Shown: positions 7,570 to 17,235 of the stretch, one piece after another
Numbering within the stretch: the first letter of the stretch is position 1
How the letters are laid out: every line of letters starts with the position of its first letter
Source of the DNA: Prevotella sp.
Lineage (GTDB): Bacteria; Bacteroidota; Bacteroidia; Bacteroidales; Bacteroidaceae
DNA length: 47,065 nucleotides
Direction: 5' to 3'
Assembly: GCA_017443345.1 (NCBI GenBank)
Contig: JAFSNR010000028.1
Location: forward strand, 1-47,065
The notes under the pieces: generated by a model
What the model was told of the DNA's origin: nothing
The model's database searches: none
Seen by the model: only the letters and a program-made list of their open reading frames with translations
Program-made: the position numbers and the translations under genes

Positions 7570-10500
7570 CTCTTCGATGCGGTTGGAATAGACGTACCAA
7601 AGGTAGCCGGTGATGTGGTGGTGACCCATCGAGGCGAGGAGCTGCATGTACTCGCGCACCTGGTCGTGATACTCGGGCTTGGGGGAACCAAACTTGAAGT
7701 CGACCACAATCCATTCCTGACCATCAGTCATCACGCGGTCAGGGCGACGCTCCTTCACCTGACCATCCTCAACGGAGAGAATGGTGCATTCGTTGAAGAG
7801 TGTCCAACGTTTTGAGAACCAATCTCGTACACGTGGATGTTCAAGTCGTTTCTTGAGCATACTGGTAATGCGCTCAGCTGAGATCTGTTCGTCGTAGAGC
7901 ACGCCCTCGAACTGGAGTCGCTGGAGGGCATCGGGGATATCATCGACGGTGCGGATGGTGGAGAATATCTCGTGGAGGATGCTACCTGTCTGGATGTACT
8001 GGTGGCGCTGACGGCTATCCTCGTCGTCGCCTTCAACGAACTGTTGGCTGCGGTTGCTCTGGCGGAAATCGACTTTGTTGCTGAAGGTTCGCACAGACAC
8101 GGACAGGGGTTCGGAGGGCTGGAGGAAGGGGTTGGTGGTTGTGGAATGTGGAATGTGGAATGTGGAATGTGGAAGGGTGCCGTAGGTGAAAGTGAGGATG
8201 GTGTCCTCGGATTCCTGGCCTTCGAGGGTAGCGCCTTCGAGTTTGTCGACGATGAGGGGGAGGCACTGCTCGATGAGGGCAGCGCGCGAGTTCTTGGCTC
8301 CTCGACGGCCGATGACGTGGAGGCTCTTGCGGGCACGGGTGAAGGCGACATAGAGCAGGTTGAGGTTGTCGACCGTGTTCTGCAGGTGTTCGTGCAGGTA
8401 GTCGGCTTCGTAGATGGTGCCCGTCATCTGTTTCTGACTGTAGTCGATGGGGGCGATGGGCAGGTCGCTGAAGGGTTGCTCTGTGGGGGTGCACCAGAGG
8501 ATGTTGCCGATCTGCTTCTCGAGCTGCCAGTCGCAGAAGGGGCAGACGACGTGGTCGTACTCGAGTCCCTTCGACTTATGGATGCTGAAAATGCGCACAC
8601 CCTCAGTCTCGTCGCTCTGGATGGTCTTGGCGCAGAGGGTCTCGTCCCACTCGACGAGGAAGGCGCTGATATCCGTAGCGTTCTCGCTGACGTAGTCGGA
8701 CAGACGGTCGTAGAAGGCGCTGACGTAGGCACTCTGGTCCTGTAGGCGCTCCAGCTCGAAGATGGCATAGAGGCGCTCCACGAGGTCGTAGAGTGGGAGA
8801 GTGAGCAGTTCGCTGAAGTGGGCGGTATAGTCTTCGGGCAGCTGGCTGTCGAGCTCGACAGGTGACATCAGCAGTTCGTTGTTGTCGTCGTGCTTACCCA
8901 ATACGTCGCACTGGTAGCTCTTGACGAGGGCTGCCTTCGTGAGCATGTCGTCGGGATGGATGAGGAGCCTCAGGGCGCCTACGAGGAGGCAGACGGCATC
9001 GGAGGCATCGAGGCGGAAGGCTTCGTCGGAGACGATGGTCACCTCAGGCATCTGCTGCATGAAGTAGTTGGCAATCTGGGGGATGACGCCGTTGGTACGC
9101 ACGAGGATGGCGATCTTCTGTTGGGGGATTCCCTGGGCGATGAGGTCGCCGATGGTCTGGGCGAGAAGCTGGTAGGTCTGTGCCTGATAATCGTCGGCAG
9201 GCAACAGGCGGATGTCTACATAGCCGCTGTCCTCACGATGATCGGGAATGAGCTGCTCGACGTCGGCATAGGCGCGCTGGAGCTGTTCGGCCTCCATGCT
9301 GTTGAGTTCCTTCTGAGCCGCGTATTCGAGCTGGGCGGCATGGCGGAAGAACACGTTGTTGAAGGTGATGATGCGACGGTCGGAGCGGTAGTTGGTCTTC
9401 AGGGGCAGCGTCTCGATCTGTCCTTGTCGGAATTGGTGCTCGATATCGTTGAGCAGCCGCCAGTCGCCTGAGCGCCAGCGGTAGATGCTTTGCTTCACGT
9501 CGCCCACGATAAGGTTGGATGTGTTCTCGTGACTCATGGCCTCGGCGAGAAGCACGCGGAAGTTCTGCCACTGGACGGTGGAGGTGTCCTGGAACTCGTC
9601 GATCATGATGTGCTCGAGCTGGGTGCCGATCTTCTCGAAGATGAAGGGTGAGTCGCTCTCGCCGATGAGGGAGTGGAGCAGCTGCTGGGTGTCGCTCAGC
9701 AGGAAGCGGTTGGCGTTGGCATTGAGCTCGTGCACCTTCTGTTCGATGCTGCTGAGCAGGCGTAGCTGGTTGAGGTGGCGCAGGGTGAGGTCGGCACTCT
9801 TATAGAGTTTCCACTGACGTGGACGCTCCTCGACGGCATAGCGGAGGATGTCGCTCAGCGTGGTTTCTGTGAGTGAGACGATGAGTTCGCGACGGGGATG
9901 GGTCTTGGCGCACCATTTCTCAGGATTTTCCAGACAGTTGGCTACGGTGGCATTCTCGATGCCAGGGTCGAAGACGCCTTTCTGCAGCTTGAGGAAGAAG
10001 CCTGCGATGCCTCTGTTCTTGTTGGCGAGGTCGTCGATGGTGAGCCCCTCGCCGTCGAGGGTGTCGAAGAAGCTCTCTGCAATCTCCTTCATATGTTCGA
10101 GAGCCATCTGACGGAGTTCGCGCAGACGGCGGGTGTAGTCGTCGAAGAAGCCTTCTTCCTGCATCTTCTGTTCGAGGTCTCGGCTGACGGCCTTGTAGTC
10201 ATCGCGGAAGATGGTGTGGCCAAAGTTCTTGATCTGGTAGATGATGTTCCAGGCCTTGTCCTCGGAGATGTTCTCCATGATGTACTTCAGGATCCACTGG
10301 AGCATGATGTCGGTGGTGCTGAGGTCGGCGATGAGCTGGTCGACAGCCAGTTCCTCGACCTGGTAGTCGTTGAGTCCGATGCGGAGGTTGGTGGTGAGGT
10401 CGAGCTCACGGGCCATGTTGCGCAGCACACTCTGGAAGAAGGTGTCGATGGTCTCGACGCGGAAATAGTTGTAGTTGTGGAGGAGGTTAGCCAGTGCGAT

Positions 10501-10776
10501 GCCTGCGCGCTCACTGATGAGGCGTGGCTCGAAGCCCGTCTTCCTGCGGATGGCCTCGAGGTAGTCGTCGGAGTCGGGCAGCTGTTTCCAGATGCCATAG
10601 AGTTGACTGAGGATACGCATCTTCATCTCCTCGGTGGCCTTGTTGGTGAAGGTGACGGCGAGGATGCTGCGATAGCTGAGTGGGTTTTCCACGAGCAGGC
10701 GAATATACTCGGTTGCGAGTGTGAAGGTCTTGCCGCTGCCTGCGCTGGCTTTGTAGACTGTCAGGGGTTTTACCAT
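7558..10776 (-). CDS. addA: AddA-like UvrD/REP helicase-nuclease
   Basis: A 1072-residue superfamily 1 helicase with a C-terminal nuclease. Motifs in order: Walker A ASAGSGKT (10-17), NKATEEMKMRI, Walker B IDEFQDTS (about 392), GDVKQSIYRWRSGD (about 425-437), TNYRSDRRI, SIHKSKGLEYDHV, and NLLYVAFTRARKSL. The nuclease shows GSILHEIF (about 930) and RPDRVM followed by VVDFKFG (about 1010-1025). With AddB it should unwind and degrade broken DNA ends for RecA loading. A heptad array encodes an LPHSTFHIPHSTTTN linker just before the nuclease domain. The start overlaps the stop of the upstream barrel gene in ATGGTAA, suggesting translational coupling. Confidence 0.9.
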   Translation of the reverse strand: MVKPLTVYKASAGSGKTFTLATEYIRLLVENPLSYRSILAVTFTNKATEEMKMRILSQLYGIWKQLPDSDDYLEAIRRKTGFEPRLISERAGIALANLLHNYNYFRVETIDTFFQSVLRNMARELDLTTNLRIGLNDYQVEELAVDQLIADLSTTDIMLQWILKYIMENISEDKAWNIIYQIKNFGHTIFRDDYKAVSRDLEQKMQEEGFFDDYTRRLRELRQMALEHMKEIAESFFDTLDGEGLTIDDLANKNRGIAGFFLKLQKGVFDPGIENATVANCLENPEKWCAKTHPRRELIVSLTETTLSDILRYAVEERPRQWKLYKSADLTLRHLNQLRLLSSIEQKVHELNANANRFLLSDTQQLLHSLIGESDSPFIFEKIGTQLEHIMIDEFQDTSTVQWQNFRVLLAEAMSHENTSNLIVGDVKQSIYRWRSGDWRLLNDIEHQFRQGQIETLPLKTNYRSDRRIITFNNVFFRHAAQLEYAAQKELNSMEAEQLQRAYADVEQLIPDHREDSGYVDIRLLPADDYQAQTYQLLAQTIGDLIAQGIPQQKIAILVRTNGVIPQIANYFMQQMPEVTIVSDEAFRLDASDAVCLLVGALRLLIHPDDMLTKAALVKSYQCDVLGKHDDNNELLMSPVELDSQLPEDYTAHFSELLTLPLYDLVERLYAIFELERLQDQSAYVSAFYDRLSDYVSENATDISAFLVEWDETLCAKTIQSDETEGVRIFSIHKSKGLEYDHVVCPFCDWQLEKQIGNILWCTPTEQPFSDLPIAPIDYSQKQMTGTIYEADYLHEHLQNTVDNLNLLYVAFTRARKSLHVIGRRGAKNSRAALIEQCLPLIVDKLEGATLEGQESEDTILTFTYGTLPHSTFHIPHSTTTNPFLQPSEPLSVSVRTFSNKVDFRQSNRSQQFVEGDDEDSRQRHQYIQTGSILHEIFSTIRTVDDIPDALQRLQFEGVLYDEQISAERITSMLKKRLEHPRVRDWFSKRWTLFNECTILSVEDGQVKERRPDRVMTDGQEWIVVDFKFGSPKPEYHDQVREYMQLLASMGHHHITGYLWYVYSNRIEEIKQ
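8141..8175. repeat. Five-unit GTGGAAT heptad array in frame within addA
   Basis: GTGGAAT occurs four times in a row and GTGGAAG once (8141-8175). It encodes a His/Ser/Thr/Pro-rich linker between the helicase and nuclease parts of AddA. The near-perfect units make slippage plausible, and 7 bases is not a multiple of 3. Confidence 0.92.
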
Positions 10777-12797
10777 CGTTTAAAGAGTTCAAAATCACAT
10801 GCTATGCCGAAGCTTTGGAAGCTGATGTTATGGAAGCTGGCGAAGATTCCGACTGAGATGTAGCGGTTGGTGAAACCGTAGCCGAGCTCGAAATAGGGGC
10901 GTGTGTGCTGCACGTTGACGGCACTGACATAGAGACGCTCTTTCTCGATGTATTTGCCGAGATAGGGCGTCCAGGTGGCGAACAACATGGGTGTCTCGTA
11001 AGAGACGTTGGCACGGATATAGTAGTCGGACTCGTTATAGAGTCGGCTGTCGAGCAACTGGAAATCGCCGCTCCAGTCGTCGTCCCAGCCCTCAGGCAGG
11101 TTGTTGTCGCGGAAGTTGGCGTAGTCGAGGAAGTAGTTGTCGGACCTTTCGGTATAGAATCCGCCTCCCGCCCTGAGGTTAAGGACGCGCAGTCCCGGGA
11201 TGCGATGCTTCCACGAGGCATCGAGCTCCCAACGCTCGTAGCTGATGTTGGAGCCGTTGACACCCTTGATACCCCGCTCCCAGTCGAGTGAGATGAGGGG
11301 GCCTTTGTCGAGCCAGGGGAGGAACTTCAGACCGATCATCGGGGCGAAGCTCCTGTAGACCTCGGGCATTCCGTACTGTCGCATGATCTCGCGGTTGACG
11401 GCGGTACGCTTGTGTATGACAAGACCCGTCTCGATGTCGAACCAGTCGAAGAGCATGATGTTGTTGAACACGCGGAGGTAGTTGTCCTTGAACATGTCGA
11501 TGTCCGTATTGTCGAAGTCGAGCGTGTCGCCGTGTTCGTGGTTGATGAGATCGGCCACTGTGGAGTTGCTGATATGGTTGTCGTTACCGTAGATGATCTC
11601 TGCATAGCCGTTACGCTTCGGGTTGTAGGTCATACGGAGGGGCAAGTCGAAGAAGAACTGATTCAGTTTGAAGTTATAACCCAGGGTGGGCTCGAAGGTG
11701 AGGTAGCGGTATTGGTTGAAGCTGACGGTAGTGTAGAGGCGCATCTTGTAGGAGATGCCCTTGCTGCCGCTGTATCTGAGGTAGAGGGGGTTGATGATGG
11801 GCGTCAGGTAGAAGTCGAATCGGCCTGCCTCAGCAGCAATAGGTGTGACGAGGTTGTCGCCCGTTTGCCACAGGAACTGCCTGAATGTCTTCTTCTGAGG
11901 CACGGTGTCGGACTGCACGCTGTCGGGCTGGTGGGTCTTGTCGTACTCTTGATAGATGCGTTTGTCAGTCTCTGAGAGGGGGATGGGACGGATAGAGTCC
12001 ATCATCTCGCGACTGGTGGTATGTGAAATGCTGTCGGGCAGTGTGAGCGGACAGTTATAGGCGGCATCGAACAGGGCTGAGATGCGGTTTCCCATGAATC
12101 GGAAGGAGGCTGCTGTGGTGCATTTGGAGGGCATGATGGAGCGTGCGCCCTCATCGCCCTGCGTAATCTCCGTTCGGAAGGAGAGCATGTCGTACTCGCC
12201 GTTGAGCAGTGTGCGGATGATGCGCCCCGTACCTGTCTCCACGATGGCATAGCCGTTGAGCAGCTGCGTGTTGTAGTGTTTCGGACGGAAATCGAGGCGC
12301 GTGATGCTGTCGTTCTGCTGTTTCTGCGTGAAATAGTAATAGCGGCGGTTCACCTTGTTGAAGGGCGAGAGCATGTGCCCCTCATAGAGGGCGACGCTGT
12401 AGATGTTAGGTGTCGCGAAGTCGATCAGCGTGGGCAGCGCCTTGCGGTTTCTCTTGATGGTGCCTGAGAGCACCTGGCTGTTGATGTCGAAGTCGTGGGC
12501 AGAGTTGAAGGTCACCTTGTTGTACGACTCGCGGATATACTCCCGTGGATCCTTGCAGAGCACGTCCATCGTGGGGATGAGCCATAGGGTGGCGTTGCGT
12601 CTCTCGACATTGAAGCGGAACTTGGCATAGACATTGTCCTGGATGCCCTTGATGGCGGCATTGTGGGCTTGCTGATACTCATAGATACGACCAAGGATGA
12701 GCGTGTCCTTCTTGGCAGCTAAGACACCAATCGCCACACTGAAGAGGAGTATGGCTGAGAGGATGGTTCGTTGGCTGAATAGTTGATCGTATTTCAA
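10770..12797 (-). CDS. Outer-membrane beta-barrel protein, DUF5686-like
   Basis: About 675 residues with a signal peptide (hydrophobic TILSAILLFSVAIGVLAA), a periplasmic N-terminal part, and a long C-terminal region of alternating aromatic strands ending FELFKRW, typical of outer-membrane barrels. It resembles DUF5686-type proteins but lacks an obvious carboxypeptidase-regulatory N-domain. The start is uncertain: TTG 12797 lies just after the uvrA stop and gives a normal signal peptide; the only upstream in-frame ATG (12857) overlaps uvrA by 49 bases and gives an overlong N-region. I prefer TTG. The stop overlaps the addA start. Its role beside repair genes is unknown. Confidence 0.72.
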   Translation of the reverse strand: MKYDQLFSQRTILSAILLFSVAIGVLAAKKDTLILGRIYEYQQAHNAAIKGIQDNVYAKFRFNVERRNATLWLIPTMDVLCKDPREYIRESYNKVTFNSAHDFDINSQVLSGTIKRNRKALPTLIDFATPNIYSVALYEGHMLSPFNKVNRRYYYFTQKQQNDSITRLDFRPKHYNTQLLNGYAIVETGTGRIIRTLLNGEYDMLSFRTEITQGDEGARSIMPSKCTTAASFRFMGNRISALFDAAYNCPLTLPDSISHTTSREMMDSIRPIPLSETDKRIYQEYDKTHQPDSVQSDTVPQKKTFRQFLWQTGDNLVTPIAAEAGRFDFYLTPIINPLYLRYSGSKGISYKMRLYTTVSFNQYRYLTFEPTLGYNFKLNQFFFDLPLRMTYNPKRNGYAEIIYGNDNHISNSTVADLINHEHGDTLDFDNTDIDMFKDNYLRVFNNIMLFDWFDIETGLVIHKRTAVNREIMRQYGMPEVYRSFAPMIGLKFLPWLDKGPLISLDWERGIKGVNGSNISYERWELDASWKHRIPGLRVLNLRAGGGFYTERSDNYFLDYANFRDNNLPEGWDDDWSGDFQLLDSRLYNESDYYIRANVSYETPMLFATWTPYLGKYIEKERLYVSAVNVQHTRPYFELGYGFTNRYISVGIFASFHNISFQSFGIACDFELFKRW

Positions 12798-12808
12798 TGT
12801 CGTATGTC

Positions 12809-15622
12809 TTATGTCAGTTTGTCCTTGAGATATTGTCCCGTGAGACTGTCCCCGCATCGTGCCACCTCTTCAGGTGTGCCTGCAATCACGAGGTTGCCGC
12901 CCTTGTCGCCTCCATCAGGTCCGAGGTCGATCACGTGGTCGGCACACTTGATGATCTCCATGTTGTGCTCTATCACGAGGATGGTGTGTCCTCGGGATAT
13001 CAGGGCATCGAAAGCGTGGAGCAGCTTCTGGATATCATGGAAGTGGAGACCAGTAGTCGGCTCGTCGAAGATGAAGAGGGTGGGCTCTTGTTGCTCGCGG
13101 CCGATGAAGTAGGCGAGCTTCACGCGCTGGTTCTCACCACCAGAGAGCGATGAGCTGTTCTGCCCTAGTTTGATATAGCCCAGTCCCACGTCCTCGAGCG
13201 TCTTGAGGCGCTTGACGATGGTGTCGCAGCCCTCGAAGAAGGTGATGGCCTCAGAGATGGTCATATTGAGGACGTCGTCGATGTTCTTCTGATGGTATCT
13301 CACCTCGAGGATATCGTGCTTGAAACGGTGTCCGTGACAGGCTTCGCATTCGAGCACGAGATCGGCCATGAACTGCATCTCGACGGTGATGGTGCCAGCA
13401 CCCTTGCACTCCTCGCAGCGGCCTCCGTCGGCATTAAAGGAGAAGTACTGCGACGTGAAACCCATCTGCTGGGATAATGGCTGCTCGGCATAGAGGTCTC
13501 GGATGGCATCGTAGGCCTTCACGTAGGTGGCGGGATTGGAGCGCGTGCTCTTGCCGATGGGATTCTGGTCGACGAACTCCACATGCTTCACGGCATCGAT
13601 GTCGCCCTGCAGCCCCAGGTATTCGCCTGGTGCATCGCACACCTCACCGAGATGACGCTTGAGGGAAGGGTAGAGGATGCCCTTGATGAGACTCGACTTA
13701 CCTGAGCCAGAAACACCAGTGACCACCGTCATCACGTTCAGCGGAATCTGGACATCGATGCCTCGCAGGTTGTTCATACGGGCACCCTTGATGTCGATAT
13801 GTCTGTTCCAAGGCCTGCGGCTTTGAGGCACAGGGATCTCCTCGTTGTGGAGCAGGTACTTGACGGTATAGCTGTTGGGGTGTTTCTTCAGCGATGATTT
13901 GGTAATCTCGCTCGCATCACCATCGAAGACAATCTCGCCTCCCAGACGACCTGCATCTGGGCCGATATCTATCAGATGGTCGGCAGCACGCATGATCTCC
14001 TCGTCGTGCTCAACGACTACCACCGTATTGCCCAATGCCTGTAGTTCCTTCAGTACATGAATGAGGCGATCAGTATCTCGAGAGTGGAGTCCGATGCTGG
14101 GTTCATCGAGGATGTAGAGGGAGCCCACGAGGGAGCTTCCGAGACTTGTACAGAGGTTGATACGCTGACTCTCACCACCAGATAGGGTGTTCGAGAGACG
14201 GTTTAATGTCAGATAGCCAAGTCCCACATCCAGAAGGAATTGCAGACGATTATTAATCTCCGTCAGAAGACGTTTTCCCACTTCTGCCTCATGGGGCTCA
14301 AGTTCCAAACGTGAGAACCATTCCTTCAGTCGGACTACAGGCATCTGTACGAGATCTGTGATGCTGCGGCCACCGATTTTTACATATTCGGCTTCAGGTT
14401 TCAGACGTGTCCCATGACACTTCGGACAGGTCGTCTTGCCCCTGTAGCGGGCCATCATCACACGATACTGAATCTTGTATTGATTCTCCTTCACCATTTC
14501 GAAGAACGAGTCGATGCAGGGTTTCTCCTTCGTCCCTTTATCAGAGGGCAGGCCGTGCCACAGCCAGTCCTTCTGCTTCTGGGTCAGGTTCATGTAGGGT
14601 TCAAAGATGGGGAAATCATCCTTGGCGGCATGACGACAGAACCACTCGAGCCACTCCTTCATCTTATCACCATGCCAGCAGACCACACAGCCGTCATAGA
14701 CGGAGAGCGTCGTATTAGGGATGACAAGCTTCTCATCGATACCGATGATACGTCCGAACCCCTGGCACTCAGGACAGGCGCCTGCGGGGGAGTTAAACGA
14801 GAATAGCTGGTCGCTGGGTTCTTCGAACACGATGCCATCAGCCTCAAAGCGGGTGGAGAAGTCGTAGCAGATATTCGATGGCGGGAACATCAGACGGAGT
14901 TCGCCATGTCCCTCGAAGAAAGCTGTCTCAGCAGAATCTACCAGACGAGCGATGGCATCCTTCGAATCGTCGACGCTCAAACGGTCGATGACCAGATAGA
15001 CCTCACCAGGCTCCTCGGATAGAGGGGCATCGAGTACATCGTCGATCCGCACGATCTCTCCTCCCTGGGAAGGGCTGGGGGAGAGCCAGATGCGGGCATA
15101 GCCTTCCAACTGATAGGCCTTCAGCTGTTGCTCCAATGTGCGACCTTCAGGCAGATGGATGGGGGCCATCACCAGGAAACGTGTACCCTTCGAGTATTCG
15201 AGTACCTTCTGGACCACGTCCTCGGTGGAGTGCTTCTTCACCTCCGCACCACTGATGGGGCTATACGTGCGCCCTATGCGTGCGTAAAGCAATCGGAGAT
15301 ACTCGTATATCTCCGTTGAGGTGCCCACCGTACTACGCGGATTGCGCGATATCACCTTCTGTTCGATGGCGATAGCTGGTGGGATGCCGCGTATGAAGTC
15401 GCACTCGGGTTTATTCATACGCCCAAGGAACTGTCGGGCATAGCTCGAGAGCGACTCCACATAACGGCGTTGGCCCTCGGCATACAACGTGTCGAAGGCC
15501 AAAGAAGATTTGCCGGAGCCACTGACTCCGGCAATTACTACGAACTGGTTTCGGGGTATCTTGACATCAACACTCTTCAGGTTGTTGACTCGCGCCCCCT
15601 TGATTTCAATGCAATCGCTCAA
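12809..15622 (-). CDS. uvrA: Excinuclease ABC subunit A
   Basis: A full-length (937 residues) damage-recognition ATPase of nucleotide excision repair. Two ABC modules are clear: Walker A GVSGSGKSS at 32-40 and again in the second half; signatures LSGGESQRI and LSGGENQRV; Walker B ILDEPSIGLH and IFDEPTTGLH. Zinc fingers: CPEC with CPKC in the first half, and CEEC with CEAC in the second. Translation appears to start at TTG 15622, as no in-frame ATG precedes the conserved CIEIKGARVNNLK. That TTG lies 3 bases after the uxaB stop, so uvrA may be read from the upstream hexuronate transcripts as well as any internal promoter. Confidence 0.97.
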   Translation of the reverse strand: MSDCIEIKGARVNNLKSVDVKIPRNQFVVIAGVSGSGKSSLAFDTLYAEGQRRYVESLSSYARQFLGRMNKPECDFIRGIPPAIAIEQKVISRNPRSTVGTSTEIYEYLRLLYARIGRTYSPISGAEVKKHSTEDVVQKVLEYSKGTRFLVMAPIHLPEGRTLEQQLKAYQLEGYARIWLSPSPSQGGEIVRIDDVLDAPLSEEPGEVYLVIDRLSVDDSKDAIARLVDSAETAFFEGHGELRLMFPPSNICYDFSTRFEADGIVFEEPSDQLFSFNSPAGACPECQGFGRIIGIDEKLVIPNTTLSVYDGCVVCWHGDKMKEWLEWFCRHAAKDDFPIFEPYMNLTQKQKDWLWHGLPSDKGTKEKPCIDSFFEMVKENQYKIQYRVMMARYRGKTTCPKCHGTRLKPEAEYVKIGGRSITDLVQMPVVRLKEWFSRLELEPHEAEVGKRLLTEINNRLQFLLDVGLGYLTLNRLSNTLSGGESQRINLCTSLGSSLVGSLYILDEPSIGLHSRDTDRLIHVLKELQALGNTVVVVEHDEEIMRAADHLIDIGPDAGRLGGEIVFDGDASEITKSSLKKHPNSYTVKYLLHNEEIPVPQSRRPWNRHIDIKGARMNNLRGIDVQIPLNVMTVVTGVSGSGKSSLIKGILYPSLKRHLGEVCDAPGEYLGLQGDIDAVKHVEFVDQNPIGKSTRSNPATYVKAYDAIRDLYAEQPLSQQMGFTSQYFSFNADGGRCEECKGAGTITVEMQFMADLVLECEACHGHRFKHDILEVRYHQKNIDDVLNMTISEAITFFEGCDTIVKRLKTLEDVGLGYIKLGQNSSSLSGGENQRVKLAYFIGREQQEPTLFIFDEPTTGLHFHDIQKLLHAFDALISRGHTILVIEHNMEIIKCADHVIDLGPDGGDKGGNLVIAGTPEEVARCGDSLTGQYLKDKLT

Positions 15623-15625
15623 TTC

Positions 15626-17065
15626 TTACAAAATTGACTTTACGGCCTCGAGCATACCTACGCTCTGGATGAGGTCGAGATCCTGCTTGATCATCGCATT
15701 CAGACCTGGGATCTTGTTCAGGTTCTCCTGCCAGATGAACTCAGCACCGAGTACACCATCAGCAACCTTCTGAGTGTCACCAGTAGCCCAGAGCTCCTTC
15801 AGCAGATCCATGATCTTCTGGTCATCGTTAGGTACGATCTCTACACCGTCCTCACGCTTGCCACCCTTGTAGTAAGTGATGATAGCAGCCAGTCCGAATA
15901 CGAGACCCTTTGGCAGCTCACCCTTACGCTCGAGATAAGTCTTCACTCCTGGGAGGTCACGAGCCTGGAACTTCGGGAATGAGTTAAGCATGATAGAAGT
16001 AACCTGATGGTCAACGTATGGGTTGTCGAAACGCTCCAGTACATCGCCAGCAAACTTCTCCAACTCGTCCATTGGGAGGTCGAGGGTCTGCATCAGCTCA
16101 TCAAACTGTACCTTGTGGATATACTTTGAGATGACCTCATGGTTGCAGGCATCACGAACGATATTCACGCCACTGAGGAATGCTACAGGAGAGAGAACGG
16201 TGTGAGGACCATTCAGCAGTGTAACCTTACGCTTGTGGTATGGCTCCTCTGATGGAACGAACAGTACGTGCAGTCCTGCCTTGTCTGCTGGGAACTCGTT
16301 AGCTACCTCCTTTGGAGCCTCGATAACCCAGAGGTGGAATGTTTCTGCCTGTACAACGAGGTTGTCGCGGTAAGAGATCTTCTCCTGAATCTCAGCAATC
16401 TCCTTGCGTGGGAAGCCCGGAACGATGCGGTCTACGAGAGTAGCGTAAACACCACAAGCCTCCTCGAACCACTTCTTGAAGTCGGCACCAAGGTTCCACA
16501 GCTCGATATACTTATAGATACAATCCTTCAACACGTGACCATTGAGGAAAATCAGCTCACATGGGAAGATGATAAGACCCTTTGTAGGATCACCGTTGAA
16601 TGTCTGATAACGACGATACAGCAGCTGAACCAGTTTGCCTGGATAAGAGCTTGCAGGAGCATCCTCGAGCTTACAAGCAGGATCGAAAGCGATACCAGCC
16701 TCTGTGGTGTTAGAGATTACGAAACGAATCTCAGGCTGATCAGCAAGAGCCATGAAGGCTGCGTTCTGTGTATAGGGGTTCAGTGCACGGCTGATAACAT
16801 CGATACGCTCGAGAGTATTTACAGGCTTACCGTTCTCACGACCCTGAAGGTTTACGTGATAGAGACAATCCTGGGCATTGAGCCAGTCAACCATACCCTT
16901 TTCGATAGGCTGTACAACGACTACAGAACCATTGAAGTCTGTCTTCTGGTCCATGTTCCAAATAATCCAATCTACGAATGCGCGGAGGAAGTTACCTTCA
17001 CCGAACTGAATAACCTTTTCAGGCATAACGCTCTTAGGAGCGAACTGTTTGTTTAGTGGTTTCAT
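15626..17065 (-). CDS. uxaB: Tagaturonate reductase (altronate oxidoreductase)
   Basis: A 479-residue long-chain mannitol-dehydrogenase-family enzyme that reduces D-tagaturonate to D-altronate with NADH in galacturonate catabolism. The start IQFGEGNFLRAFVDW is the nucleotide-binding segment, and KVTLLNGPHT (near 279) carries the Lys, Asn and His catalytic set. Length agrees with the E. coli enzyme (about 480). UxaB rather than UxuB is preferred because of the QFGEGNFLRAF start and the separate UxuB candidate upstream. It has its own promoter (17104-17135) downstream of the uxuB terminator, so it can be expressed apart from uxuAB. Confidence 0.88.
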   Translation of the reverse strand: MKPLNKQFAPKSVMPEKVIQFGEGNFLRAFVDWIIWNMDQKTDFNGSVVVVQPIEKGMVDWLNAQDCLYHVNLQGRENGKPVNTLERIDVISRALNPYTQNAAFMALADQPEIRFVISNTTEAGIAFDPACKLEDAPASSYPGKLVQLLYRRYQTFNGDPTKGLIIFPCELIFLNGHVLKDCIYKYIELWNLGADFKKWFEEACGVYATLVDRIVPGFPRKEIAEIQEKISYRDNLVVQAETFHLWVIEAPKEVANEFPADKAGLHVLFVPSEEPYHKRKVTLLNGPHTVLSPVAFLSGVNIVRDACNHEVISKYIHKVQFDELMQTLDLPMDELEKFAGDVLERFDNPYVDHQVTSIMLNSFPKFQARDLPGVKTYLERKGELPKGLVFGLAAIITYYKGGKREDGVEIVPNDDQKIMDLLKELWATGDTQKVADGVLGAEFIWQENLNKIPGLNAMIKQDLDLIQSVGMLEAVKSIL

Positions 17066-17103
17066 CTTTAAATAATGTTTTTATCGTTCATATTTTGCGA
17101 GTG

Positions 17104-17135
17104 CAAAGATAAGGGAAAAAATTGAATCTTCCAAA
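17104..17135 (-). promoter_or_regulatory. Bacteroidetes-type promoter of uxaB
   Basis: On the minus strand a TTTG (17132-17135) is followed after 20 bases by TATCTTTG (17104-17111), matching the TTTG/TAnnTTTG consensus; the uxaB ATG lies about 40 bases downstream. Confidence 0.75.
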
Positions 17136-17154
17136 TCTAAAGTGTCATATAACG

Positions 17155-17194
17155 TTAAAAATCCACGAAAACCTTTGCGAAAGATTTTCGTGGA
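17155..17194 (-). terminator. Rho-independent terminator after uxuB
   Basis: TCCACGAAAA (17162-17171) pairs perfectly with TTTTCGTGGA (17185-17194); CTTT/AAAG inside the loop can extend the stem. On the minus strand the stem runs into ATTTTTA. Confidence 0.8.
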
Positions 17195-17235
17195 AGTTAT
17201 AAATGAGACCCTCCGCCAAGGGCAGGGGAGAGATA

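Noticed and set aside
9898-10863. Long open frame opposite addA (321 codons), with others at 7972-8745 and 8890-9471
   Set aside because: They mirror the codon pattern of addA and give low-complexity Val/Glu/Gly/Asp-rich sequence with no motif; addA itself is certain.
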